Shown piece by piece: positions 23,560 through 34,800 of a stretch of DNA of 58,689 nt. The stretch comes from a bacterium (GTDB lineage Bacteria; Myxococcota_A; Bradymonadia; UBA7976; UBA1532), in contig JAUHYW010000071.1 in NCBI GenBank assembly GCA_030426085.1, positions 1 to 58,689 on the forward strand, read 5' to 3'. The notes under the pieces are model-generated. The model was not told the origin of the DNA. It worked only from the letters and a program-made list of their open reading frames with translations, and searched no databases. Every line of letters begins with the position of its first letter. Positions within the stretch are counted from its first letter, which is position 1. The translations under genes were made by a program, and so were the position numbers.

Positions 23560-24477
23560 TCAGCGACCGCCCATGCGCTGGTAGTGCTCGCCGCGCAGCA
23601 TGATGCGCATGCGGCACTTCTTGACCAGCTCGAGCGTCGGGTCGGGGAACTCGATCTGCATCTCGTGGCCCTTCTCGCCCCCCTTGAGGGTGAAGAGCGC
23701 GCTCTTGGAGCGGAACGGGCGACCGGTGAACCGCACCCCGCGCTCGTCGCCACCGCCGGCGGCGGTGATGACGCCCCCGGTCGGGGGGCAGTCGGCGACC
23801 CGGGTGAGCTGCACCACCAGCGCGCCGTTGCCGACCGACCAGCGGAGCTGCGCGTCGCCGAGCAGGCGCAGATCGGCGGGGTTCATCTCGGTGCGGTCCT
23901 GCGTGGTCAGGTCGACATCGACCCCGTGGCAGATGAAGGTCGACCCGTCGGGCATCGCGCCGCCGCTGATCAGGTTGGTGCGGTGGTCGTCGATCGGCGT
24001 GTCGCTGCCGTAGGGCCCCCCGTCGTCGTCGATGCCCTTGTGGAACGCCTTGACCATCCGGATGGTCTGGCCGCTCATCGCCCGGATCGAGGTCGTGAGG
24101 GGGCCGTCGTCGAAGTCGAGCACCGCGAAGACGGGCGCCGGCGTCTTGGACCGGCCGATGACATCGGCCTTGGTGACGCGCGCCGCCTTGGGCATGTAGT
24201 GGGACGCGCACACCTGCCGCCGGACGGGCTGCTTCTTCGCGACCTTGCGGACGAGCACGCCCGCCCGCTTCTGGTTGTTCAGCTTGCGCTGCCACTGCTG
24301 GATGATGCGGGGGCCGTTCGGCGCCTTCTTCACCGTCGCCTTGTTCTTCAGGAGGAAGGCGCCCAGTTCGTCTTCGTCTCGCTGGATCTCATCCCACAGC
24401 GGCCCGAGGCGCTCGATGAGGTCCGCGTCGTCCTCGATGATCAGGTAGGGATCGGGGTGGTATTCTTCGTTGTCCAT
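23560..24477 (-). CDS. Candidate major capsid protein (305 aa)
   Basis: The acidic N-terminus (MDNEEYHPDPYLIIEDDADL) and a basic helical region (WQRKLNNQKRAGVLVRKVAK) lead into a long beta-rich C-terminal half with many short strands (STFICHGVDVDLTTQD, GALVVQLTRVADCPPTG, KSALFTLKGGEKGHEMQIEF). The ATG has GGAGACATCCG ahead. Length and composition are compatible with a double jelly-roll coat protein (PM2 and FLiP coat proteins are near this size). Gene order next to small beta proteins, membrane proteins and a fibre supports a structural role. No homology is visible by eye, so the call is a hypothesis. Confidence 0.4.
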   Translation of the reverse strand: MDNEEYHPDPYLIIEDDADLIERLGPLWDEIQRDEDELGAFLLKNKATVKKAPNGPRIIQQWQRKLNNQKRAGVLVRKVAKKQPVRRQVCASHYMPKAARVTKADVIGRSKTPAPVFAVLDFDDGPLTTSIRAMSGQTIRMVKAFHKGIDDDGGPYGSDTPIDDHRTNLISGGAMPDGSTFICHGVDVDLTTQDRTEMNPADLRLLGDAQLRWSVGNGALVVQLTRVADCPPTGGVITAAGGGDERGVRFTGRPFRSKSALFTLKGGEKGHEMQIEFPDPTLELVKKCRMRIMLRGEHYQRMGGR

Positions 24478-24572
24478 CGGATGTCTCCGTTTCGGTGTCA
24501 CGGGGGGTCGACCCCCGAGTCGATCCATCGGGTCGAGGCCCATGGCCTCGCGGTCGAGGCGCGCAGCCCCGG

Positions 24573-25280
24573 TCAGAACTCGAGGTCGTCGAGGTCGTCG
24601 TACTCGTCGTTGTCGTCGTCGGGGTCACCGAAGGGGACGAGGCCGCCGACGTCCGCCGCCGCCTCGTCCGCCTGCATGGCCTTCTCCTCGGCCATGCGCC
24701 GCAGCTCGGTGGCCGCGCGGCGGATGTCGTCGTCGAGCAGCTCGTCGAGCTGCTCCAGCTCCTTGCTCGACGCCTTCGCGAGCGCCTTGCTCGCCCCACC
24801 GTCGAGCAGGCCCTTCAGCTCGTCGAGGCCCCGGACCGCGCCCTGCTCCTTGGCGAACGCCCCCTGGGTCAGCACGACCACGGCGATGGTGAAGGCGCCG
24901 ATGGCCGCGGCTTCGAGCGCGCAGGCGGTCTTGTAGTCGCCGTGCTTGCGCCGGCTGCGGGCCAGCAGGCCGGCGGCGAAGAAGTAGGCGAGCAGCAGCG
25001 TGGCCTTCTGCCCGGGCGAGAGCTTCGCGTACCACTGGACCTTGCCCGCCCGGGCCATGCCTTCCAGCGTGCCGATGCCCACCGCGGTGATGCCGGCGCC
25101 GGCCATCGAGAGGCCGATGCGCAGCGCTTCGGGCTGATCGTTGCCCCCGTTGGCCAGCACGAGGGTGGACTTCTTGCCCCCCTTGGCCCGGCCGGGGCGG
25201 TCGAGGGAGCGGGTGGAAGCGGTGGGCATGTCGTCCTCCTCGGACGGATTGCTGATGACGGTGAACAGGTCGGAGTTCAT
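24573..25280 (-). CDS. Membrane protein with C-terminal GLVPFGD tag (235 aa)
   Basis: Three hydrophobic segments are visible: about 53-72 (IGLSMAGAGITAVGIGTLEG), 91-108 (ATLLLAYFFAAGLLA) and 122-142 (ALEAAAIGAFTIAVVVLTQG). A coiled-coil-like region follows (about 150-205). The acidic tail contains GGLVPFGDPDDDNDEYDD, sharing GLVPFGD plus acidic residues with the four repeats of the 41552-42481 protein. It is a probable inner-membrane or virion-membrane protein. An operator-like palindrome lies upstream (25423-25440). Confidence 0.7.
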   Translation of the reverse strand: MNSDLFTVISNPSEEDDMPTASTRSLDRPGRAKGGKKSTLVLANGGNDQPEALRIGLSMAGAGITAVGIGTLEGMARAGKVQWYAKLSPGQKATLLLAYFFAAGLLARSRRKHGDYKTACALEAAAIGAFTIAVVVLTQGAFAKEQGAVRGLDELKGLLDGGASKALAKASSKELEQLDELLDDDIRRAATELRRMAEEKAMQADEAAADVGGLVPFGDPDDDNDEYDDLDDLEF

Positions 25281-25422
25281 CGGCCGCCCTCCCGAGGGGA
25301 GGGGCCGGTGCTCGCGACGCTGCCCGGAGGTGCGAGGAGCAGGCGCTCGAAGGCGCGTCGGGGGATGTGAGCGGCTGGCTTCAAGCGCCTGCTCCTCTGT
25401 GGGTTACGGAGCAAGCGTCCAA

Positions 25423-25445
25423 CTGCGCGTCGACGCGCAGTCCAA
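25423..25445 (-). promoter_or_regulatory. Palindromic promoter element, copy 1
   Basis: The perfect palindrome CTGCGCGTCGACGCGCAG (25423-25440) is flanked on the minus strand by TTGGAC and an upstream A tract (GACGAAAAACCC), and TTGGAC recurs on its far side. It lies 143 bases before the start at 25280. The same 18 bases occur at 43021 and 43805, each close to a gene start. It is likely an operator or activator site inside a promoter. Confidence 0.6.
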
Positions 25446-25475
25446 GGGTTTTTCGTCCGATCCGGACTTTTTTTC

Positions 25476-25829
25476 TCAGGGCTCGATCGGGTGAGGCGGG
25501 TAGGTCGTGTCGAGCATGTGATCGGTGGTCCAGTCGAGGCGCTGGATGGCTCGCTCGGTGGCCTTACGGGCGGCGGTGGACTCGTGGATGGCGCGCTCGA
25601 CGGCTGCCTGCGAGTCGGCGACGGTGGCCCGCACTCTGTGCTCGGAGCGGATGAGCGCCGACTCGATGCGGGCCTCCACGCCGGCGAGGGCTTCGCGCAG
25701 TTGGCCGATGGCGGCGCGGCATGCCGCGAGCTGGGCGACCACGCGCCCCGCCCAGAACACCATCGTGACGAGCACGGCGGTGTTGACCAGGAGGGCGACG
25801 ACCATCGCCAGCCGCAGCAGCGCGTCCAT
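25476..25829 (-). CDS. Single-span membrane coiled-coil protein (117 aa)
   Basis: A hydrophobic segment at about 5-27 (LRLAMVVALLVNTAVLVTMV) is followed by a long amphipathic helix (about 30-100) with repeated Ala/Glu/Arg heptads (AACRAAIGQLREALAGVEAR). It resembles small spanin- or spacer-like membrane proteins. Its exact role is unknown. The ATG overlaps the stop of the giant gene (TGATG). Confidence 0.6.
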   Translation of the reverse strand: MDALLRLAMVVALLVNTAVLVTMVFWAGRVVAQLAACRAAIGQLREALAGVEARIESALIRSEHRVRATVADSQAAVERAIHESTAARKATERAIQRLDWTTDHMLDTTYPPHPIEP

Positions 25830-28800
25830 CAGTCGATCGCGGCGGTGTACCGGTGCCGGATCTCACCGACCACGACTCGGGGGTACGACTTCGAGATCCG
25901 GCGTTCGGCGCGGTAGGCGCTGGGCAGGTCGGCCGCCGGCCGCACCTCGCAGAGCCGGTTGCCCGAGTCCACGGCGAGCAGCACCGCGGCGCCCTTCTTC
26001 AGCGCCGCCGGCTCGCCGACGGTGGTCGGCGCCGGCGCGCACCTGCGGCCCTTGGCCTTGCGGGCGGTGTTGTCGACGCGGACGATCAGCGCGGTGGGCA
26101 GCTCGCGGGGCACGCTCTTCTCGAGGCGCTGCGCCTCGCGGGCGCCGCCGGCGGGCTCGAGGAAGGCCACGGTGCCCTGGGGGTCGAGGCCGAGGACGAG
26201 GTGGCTGTCGACGGGGATCTCGGGCGGCAGGCGCATCGCCACCGTCCCGGGCGGGTTGGTTCGCATTTCGGTCCTCGCTGTCTTGCTCGGGTTGTTCTTC
26301 AGGCGCTTCTGCACGCCGCGGGGGAGGGGCAGGCCCCACCACCACTTCGACGCCGCGTCCCGTCGGGCCAGGTGCTTGAACTCGTCGGGCACCGAGAGCT
26401 GCAACCACCGGGCGTAGCCTTCGGCCGTCGGGGGCAGCAAGCGGGCGCCCTCGGGCGGTGGCCCGCCCGCCGTCTGGATGTGCACGACGCCGGCGACATC
26501 GAACGGGTAGAGCGTCTCGGCGGCCTTGTAGCGACCCCCGTACTTGCTGCCCTGGAGCTTCGCCACGACGCGCTCGATGTCCGGGCCCGCCGCTGCCCAC
26601 GCCGCCTCCAGCCACGCGGGGTTGGCGTAGTTCCAGCCCACCTGGCCCCAGCCGCGCCACTCCATGCCGATGGTGTCGACGACGTCCCGGAGAGCTTGCT
26701 GCCAGTCGTCAGTCATCCCGGCCGGCACGTCGACCGAGATGTCTTCGGGCGCGACGTCCTTGGCGACGGTGTCCGCGGTGTGCGTGACCCATATGGCTTC
26801 GCCGGCCGCCCGGAGCTGGACCTTCCGGTCCGGACCCATCCAGTGGAAGCGCCCTACCTCGAACCATGCTCGGCGGTGTCGCAACCACACGCCGGGGAAG
26901 AGCGGCGGGCTTCCGGGGCGGTCGAGGATGTCGTCGGCACCCGCCGCCCGGGCGGCGCGCAGGAGGTCCCGCCACGGCCAGATCTCGGGCTCGACGGCAT
27001 CCAACGCGTCGAGGGCCTGCGCAGCCTCTGCCCGCAGTCTGCCCACCCGGTCGCCGTCGCTCCGGGCCGCCACGACGACCGCGTTGCGCAGCAGGCTGGC
27101 GCCCAGCTCCAGCAGGCGGTTGACCCGCTCGAGTTCCTTGTCCTTCCGTTTCGCCTCGAAGGCCGCCTTCATCGCCTCCAGCCGGCGCGCGGTCTGCTCG
27201 GGCGTCCGGCTGATGAGCAGCAGGATCTCGTCCGGGCCCAGCTCGAGGTCGGCGCCGGGGTTGGCGATGGCGTCCGAGCCTTCGAGCAACGCCCTCATCC
27301 AGCCCTGCTTGCCCTGGATGAGATTGAAGCGCAGGCCGTCCATGGACCGCTTGGCGAAATAGTAGCGCAGCGCGACGGTGCCGAGCGTGTTGCCCTGGCG
27401 CACCCCGCGGCCATTGCGCTGGTTGAGCGTCGCCGGCTCCCACGGCAGATCGGCATGGTGGATGGCGCACGTCCGGACCTGGAGGTCCAGGCCCTCGTAG
27501 GCGATCGAGTTCGCGATGACCACGTCGAGTTCGCCGGCGTTGAAGCGATCGGCGATGCGCTGCCGGGCGTCGCTCGACTTCGCCAGCTCGCCGTTGAGCA
27601 CGCCGATCCGGTCAGCACGTACGCCGCGGCGGACGAGCGTGTCGTGCAGCCAGCGGTGGCCGGCGATGGCCTGGAGGAAGACGATGTGGCCGCAGGTGAG
27701 GTTGGCCAGGATGTAGTCGGCGATGGCCTCGAACTTCGGGCTCGACGGATCCTCGCGGCTCTGCCCCGCGGACTTGTAGGAGAGCCCGAGATCCATGCCG
27801 GCGTGCACCGCGACGAGCGCCATGCGGGCCAGCAGGCCGAGCACCCGGTTGCGGCTGTCGGGGTCCTGCAGGGCCGCTTCGATGTTGCGGACGTAGCGCC
27901 CGTACTTGGCCTCCTGCCCCTCGTCCATGTCGACTTCGACCAGCTCGACGGTCGGCTCCGGCACTTCGAGCCCGATGTCCGGCGGCTGGATGAACTCGCC
28001 CCACCGCAGCAGGATCGCCTTCAGCTCGTCGAGGCGCTGGAAGCCGACGACCGACGGGCGCATCGCCGCCTCCATGCGGGCGTCGATGACCATGCGCTGC
28101 TCGATCCGGCAGAAGCGCGAGATGAACGCCTCCGGATCGTGGATGCCATGGTCGCGCCACAGCTCGCCGTTGACGTAGCTCCAGAGGTTGTACAGCTCGA
28201 GCGGGCTGTTCTTCGCCGGCGTCGCCGACAGCAGCACCACGAACCCACCCCGACCGCGCACGTCCCGGGCCCGGGCGTCGAGGTTCCACGCGCGCTTGCT
28301 CGGCGCCGACTGGCCCATGAACCGGGGCACGCTGCCGTCGCGGGTCTCGGGGCTGTGCAGGCCCTTGTAGTTCTGCGCCTCGTCGACGATGAGCAGGTCG
28401 ACGCCCAGCTCGCTCCACCGGACGTCGTCGGGCGCCCACTTCTCGGGCAGCTCCATCATCTCGGCGAGGAACGCCCGCACGCCCTGCTCGAGCACCGCCT
28501 GCTGCCGAGGCGTGGGGTTGTTTCGCCCCCGGGCGTTGCGCTGCGCCAGACGCACGGCGCGCTGAAGCTCGGTCGCGCCGGCGGCGAGGGCCTCGAACTC
28601 GTCCGGGGTGAGCCGCGTGCGCAGGAACGCCGCCGGCGTGACCAGCGCCAGGTCGTAGAGCCCCGCGGCGAAGCGGCGCCACTTCTCTTCGCGCTCGGCC
28701 TTGTCGTCGGGCCCGAACCGCAGCTTGCCGTCCCGTCCGCGCCACGACTTCTCGCCGATCGTGACCACCGCGAAGTCGGGCAGGGCTTTGCGGATGTCGC

Positions 28801-31800
28801 GCTGCCACTTCGAGACGAGGCTGTTGGGCACCAGGATGACCGGGCGCCGGGTGCCGGCGTCCTGGCGGGCGAGGGCCACGGTGGCGCACGCGGTGAAGGT
28901 CTTGCCGACCCCGACCCCGTAGGCGGCCACCATGCCCCGCTGGTCGACGGCGCGGCGTGCGCCGGCGTTCTGGTGCGGGTGCGGTGTGATCTGGGGGCCC
29001 CAGCGATCGAGGCCCAGCGGGTCGCCGGGGTAGGTCCGCGGCACGAAGCCGTGGTGGGCTCGCCGGTAGGCGTCGGCGACGCGCTCCTGCATGTCGGTCC
29101 GGGTCGCGAGGAAGGCCCGAAAACCCAATTCCAGCTCTTCGGCGACGATGCGGCGCTTTTCCTGGATGCTCCCCTTCTGCCTGTGAGTGACGGCAGGCTT
29201 GAACACCTGATCGTCGTGGTTGATGTAGCCGATGGCCAGCCGGATCTTCGACCGGTTGCTGAGGCGGTGGACCAGTGCCTCATAGGTGAAGTCCCGGGCG
29301 ATCTGCACGACCCCGTCGCGCCGAGCCAGGGGGACCGGGTTGCCCCGCTTGCTCTCGGACGTCCGCAGCGTGCCGAGGTAGGCCCCCACCACGTTCAGCG
29401 GGACCCAGCCGTCGCGGAGCCCGACCCGATCGGCGATGAACGGGTACTCGACCGGACCGATGGCGGCTTCGAGGACCTCGGTCTGGGCGTCGACGACGTG
29501 GCGGAAGGCGGCGGGCACATCGGACAGCCGCTCGAGCCGGGCCCACAGGTCGCCGCTCAGGTAGTCCGCTCGAGGCAGCAGGCGATCCCCGTCGAGGCAC
29601 CACCCCCGGGCCAGCAACCCGTCGGCATCGGCCACCCGGGAGACGGGCACCCCGGCGGGGTGCTGCACGAGCATGGCCCGGACGCCGGCGTCGCCCCGGA
29701 CGGCCGCCGGCTGCTCCACGGCGGGCCGGTCGATGCGGGCGAGCCGGCGCCCGAATACCGCCTCGAACGCGTCGAGCGCCGCAGCCAGCTCCGGGTGGAG
29801 CCGCCCCTGCAGCCGGGCATCGGCGGACCGGAACTGCGCGACCCGCTCGGACAGCATCGTCGCCAGCTCGGCCTCCGAAGGGCCGCGCGCGGGCGCCTCG
29901 GGGGCCTCCTGCGGTTCGGCGGCGCTCGGGGCCGTCGGGGTGGGGCAGACGACGCATGGCGCGTCGGCCGGGCGGATGACGTGCCGCTCACCGCCGCGCT
30001 CGATCACCATCGGCGCCCCTGGCGTGCCCAGCAGGATCCGTCCGCTTCCGGTGGCGCCGAGCAGCGCCGGCCGGAGGCGATGCAGGCTCGCGCACCACCG
30101 CCCGTCGATCGACCGCGGGCCCACGACGGCGCCCTCCCACGGCTGGCCGGCGAGCATCACCGCGCCGCCCCGGATCACGATGTCGGCGGGGTCGCACGTC
30201 ACCCGGCGCAGGATCCGCTCGGCGGCATCGAGCGGCGCCGGGTCGATGACGGCCACCGGGTCGTCGACCGGCAGCATCTCGGCCGGCTCGGGGTAGTCGA
30301 CGTCGTGGGGCTTGCCGGCCGCGGTGACGACCCGTCGCCCGCCGCGGTCGTCGACGGCGATCTCGATCGCGGCGTCGAGCGACACCCGCTCGGGCTCCAT
30401 ATCGACCGCCTTCAAGCTGGCCGGCAGCGCCCGCCCCCGGCGCTTGCCACGCACCGGGCGGTCGTCCTCCATCTCGACGGCCTGCAAGCCTCGGGGGGGC
30501 CGGCTCGGTGCGGGGGCCTCACCCAGCTCGCGCTCGGTCCCGTCGAGGAGCCGCTCGACCCGCCGGGCGGGCAGCGCGCCCCCGTCGAGGTGCGTCGAGC
30601 GGATGTCGGGCATCCAGGTCTGGCCCACGAAGCGGGCCAGGTCTCGCTGGCCCGACTTGTTCCGGACGTCTTCCGGCGAGTCGGCGTGCCGGTGGTAGCT
30701 GCCCTGCTGCTGGATGGCGAGGGGGAACCAGGCCCCGTCGGGCATCCGCACCAGCTCGACGTCGGGGTCGGCGATGACGTCCCCGTTCTGGACGTAGTTG
30801 TGGGCGAGCGCGAAGCGGTCTTCGCCGAGCCGGTCGATGCTCAGCGGCATCAGCGCCGCGCCCGGCTCGCCGAGGCGGCGGTAGGCCACCAGCTCGGCGC
30901 GATCGGGCCCGCGCATGCCCTCGGTCAACGTCTCCAGGATCGCCGCGCCCTTCTTGCCGACCCGGGTCGCTGCCGGGCGGCTGGTCGACGAGTTGCTCGG
31001 CGCCGGTGAGCTGCTCGATGCCGAGCTGCCCGACCCCGACGCGCTCGGCGCGTCCTTGATCGGTCGCTGGTCCAGCGCCCTGATCGTGGAGTCGAACACA
31101 CGCATCGACATGATGAGCTGGCGCTCACCGTCCGGGCGATCGAACCAGGCCGCTCCGGCCCAGCGGAGGCTCGACGAGCCGGGCAGGCGGTCCTCGGGCC
31201 GAAGGAGCTGAAGGTCCACATGGGCGACTCTGGCCGCTGTCGAGCGGAGCTGCGCGGTCTTGATCCCAAACACGAGGTCGGGACCCTCGGCGGGCGCGAG
31301 ATAGGTCTGCTGGTCGTGAGCATCCCACCCCACCCCCTCAGCCGGCTCGGTCTCCAGACACAGGTGGCCGGAGCGGACCCGGAGCAAGACGGTGCCCTTG
31401 ACCCCCTTCAACGCTCGACGCAGCGCTCGGGTCGGGATCCGTGCCCGACCCTCGCCCTCGCGGCCGAGCCACTCCCAGAGGTAGTCGGCGACCACCACCT
31501 GCTCTGCGGATGACCAGCCCGGGACGCGCTGGCCGTCCGTCCCCAAGAAGGTCATCGGCCCCTGCTGAGCCGGCCAGATCACCAACTGGCGCCCATTCGT
31601 CGCGAGGAGATGGCGATGATGGCGCCAGACACCTTCGAAGCGGTCCGTGCCCACGAAGCGCTTGGCACGCTTCACGACGTCCTCGGGACGGACTGGGCGA
31701 CCATCCATGGGGGGCAGCGTCGGTGGTGGCAGGCCGATCCCTTCCACCTTCGCGTAATTCCCCTGGGCGTCCGGTGTCCCGGCCTCGACGGTGATCTGGC

Positions 31801-34800
31801 CCAGGCCCGCCCCGTGCCGCTGAGCGGTCCGGGCGAACCGCTCCCGGGTGGTGCTATCGAGGGTGACCGCCGCCGCCTCGCGGGTGGCCAGGCGGAGGAC
31901 GATGTCCCACGTCCCGCCTCTCGCAGCGAGTACCTGCATGATGCCGTCGACGTTCAGTCCGGCCAGATGCAGGTCGCCGTGCTTCATGCGGAGACCCTCT
32001 GCGCCGAGCGGCAGAATGCCGTCAGGGCCGCGGGCGAAGACCCCGATGCCGGGCGGGAAGCCCGGATCGTGCTCCAGCGCGGCCGACCCCGTGGGCACGT
32101 TGGCCCGCCGTGGGCCACGGTCGGCGGACCCGGCCATCCGGGCCCGCAGATCGTCGGCGAACGCCGCGATGTCCATCGGGGCGCCGGTCTTGTGGCTCAG
32201 CGCGGTACCGACCGCCTCGGCGGCATGCTCGGGCGAGACCCCGTCAGCGACCAGATTGGCGAACGCCTCCTCCACGGACCCTCCGTCGAGGAGGAGCAGG
32301 GCGGTGCCCAGCAGACCCTGCGGTCGCCCATCCTCCTGGGGACTTGGCACGTCCGAGTCGACGACGACCGTCTGCTGCACGGTGCCGCTCACCGAAGGCC
32401 GAGCCGGTGCGCGGCGCTGGGGTGGGCGAGCCTCGATGTTCGCTCGGCCGCTGTCCGTCAGCCGCACATGGATGCCGTCCGGGGCCGCCGCCACGACGCG
32501 GATCCAGCGATGCCGCTCCAAGTCGCGCACGCTGCCGTCCCACACCGCGGGTCGCTCGGCCGAGACGCGCAGCGTCTCCCACTCACCGAGGCTGGCCAGC
32601 CGGCTCCACGGCTCGTCGGCGAAGCGAGCCAACAGTTGGCCGAAGTTCGGTGCCCGCTGGTCGACCTTGGGGAGCTTGCGCCGCGTCTCGACCCGCTTGA
32701 GCCCGGCTGCGATCGCATCGCGGCCCGCCCGAAGCCGCAGCACGAGGCCCTGAGCCTCGGCGCCCGTCAGCCCGTCGCGGACGAAGGTCTTGTTCTGCCA
32801 GTAGCTGTTCGCCTTGTTGGCGGCCCCTCGCAGATCCGCGAGGGCTTCTCGCAGATACGCGAGTCGGCGCTTCTTCGTTCGTGTGCTGTACACGACATCG
32901 TCGACTGCCGCCTTCCAGGCCCTGCGCGATGCGGACGGCACGAGACCCGGCTTGAATGCCTTGCCGTGGTTCTGCGCGGCGAGGGCGGCAGACCGGAGCG
33001 CCGCCAGCGACTGGAAGGGCTCCGTCGTGTCGAACGCGGCATCGAAGTCGGCGGCGCTGAGCCTCGAGCCCGACGACGAGCTGCCCGACGTCGACGAGCT
33101 GCCCGACGTCGACGAGCTGCCCGACGTCGACGAGCTGCCCGACGTCGACGAGCTGCCCGACGTCGACGAGCTGCCCGACGTCGACGAGCTGCTGCCCGCC
33201 AGCGACGGCATACCCGGGTACTCCCCGATCACCTCGGGATGGCCCCACCGGCCGGACGGCTTGATCTCCCCGAGGACGTGCGTCGGGTGCTTATTGAAGT
33301 ACTCGCCATCCAGGAACGCCGTGTCCTGTACCGCCGCGCCGCTGCGGGCCCGCAGGAACACAGCGTCGAGCGACAGCCGGGCCCCGGGGAACAGCCCGTT
33401 GGGCAGGCGGAAGGCGCCGACGAGATCGGCGCTCTCGGTCACGCGGGCCCGCAGCTTCCGCGTCCCCGAGCCCGTCATGAAGCCGCCGGGCACCAGGAAC
33501 GCGGCGACCCCGCCGGGACGCAGCAGCGTCAGCCCGCGCAGGATGAAATACTGGTAGGCCGCCTTGACCCGGAACCGGCGGTCCTCGTCCTCGACGAGCT
33601 GCTCGCCCCGGGGTCCATAGGGCGGGTTCGAGAGGATGACGTCGAAGCGATCGTCGCCGTGCGCCTGCACGAAGGCTTCGAACGAGGACTCGTGGGTCGT
33701 GTCGCCCGGGCGCACCGTCTGGGAGAGGATCAGGTGCGACAGCGGGCTCAGCTCGACCGCGGTCCAGCGCCAGTTCGGGAATGCCGCGGCGTGCACGAAG
33801 CGGCCGACGCCGGCGGACGGCTCGAGCGCACGAATCACCGCCCGGGTGGTCGCCGGCTCGACCAGCTCCCGGGCGACCCGGGCGATGTCGGCGCAGACCC
33901 GCCACGGCGTGTAGTACTCGTGCACGAGCGCCCGCGAATGGGGCAGGGGCACGCCCTCCGGCCAGTCACCGCGGACCTTCCCGATGTCGAGCCCGCCCCA
34001 TCCGCTGTACTGGAGGATCCGCCGCCGCTGCTCGCCTGCCGGCCGTTCGCCGGCCGCCCGGGCCCGGGCGGCGATGCGGATCGCCGCGACGTTGGCGGCG
34101 AGGCGGGCACGCGGCTGCTGGGGTTCTTCGGGCCAGTCATCGGCGTCGCTCGCGCGCGATCTCCGATGTGCCGCCTCGGGCCCGAGCAGGTCGTGGACGT
34201 CGTCTCCGACGACCAGCAACACTCGCTCGATCGCGCAGCCGGTGAGCGCGCCGGCGTCGACGAGGCTCCGAGCCTTCTCGCGCTCCTTCGCCCCCGGCGC
34301 GCGCTCGCCGAACGCCACGACCCACCACGGGCCGCCGCCTTTGTGAAGCAGGAGCTTGGCCAGGATCGAGCCAACCCGCCTGCCCTTGCCGAAGCCTTCG
34401 AAACCCGCGTCGTGGGCCCGGCCCAGATGGGGCTGGTAGCCGAAGACCTTCACCCCCGATCCCAGGCGCCCCCGCAGCTCGGTGATCACCTCCGCGAGCG
34501 CCTCGGCATCCGGCAGGCCCAGCTCGCGCATCCCGCCTCCGGCGTACCGCTCGGTGCGTCGAGTCGGCAGCTCGCCCTCGACGAGCCAGCGGCGGATGGC
34601 CGGGATCCACCGTCCCTCGAGATCGGCCATCAACGCCCGGCGGTCGGTCGAGCCGTCCAGCGCGCTCACCGGGACCCAATCGCCTTCACCGCGCCGATGC
34701 ACCTCGACGCCGGTGTTGTCGCCCGGGCTGTGCAGCAGGAACCGGTCGGGCGCCAACCAGTCCACCCCGACGGCGGGGTCGCCGAAGATGCGCGACAAGG

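Noticed and set aside
25440-25475. Rho-independent terminator on the + strand (hairpin GTCCG/CGGAC followed by seven T)
   Set aside because: It is well formed, but no + strand gene precedes it for over 8 kb. On the minus strand it reads as an A tract upstream of a promoter-like element, which fits the surrounding genes better.
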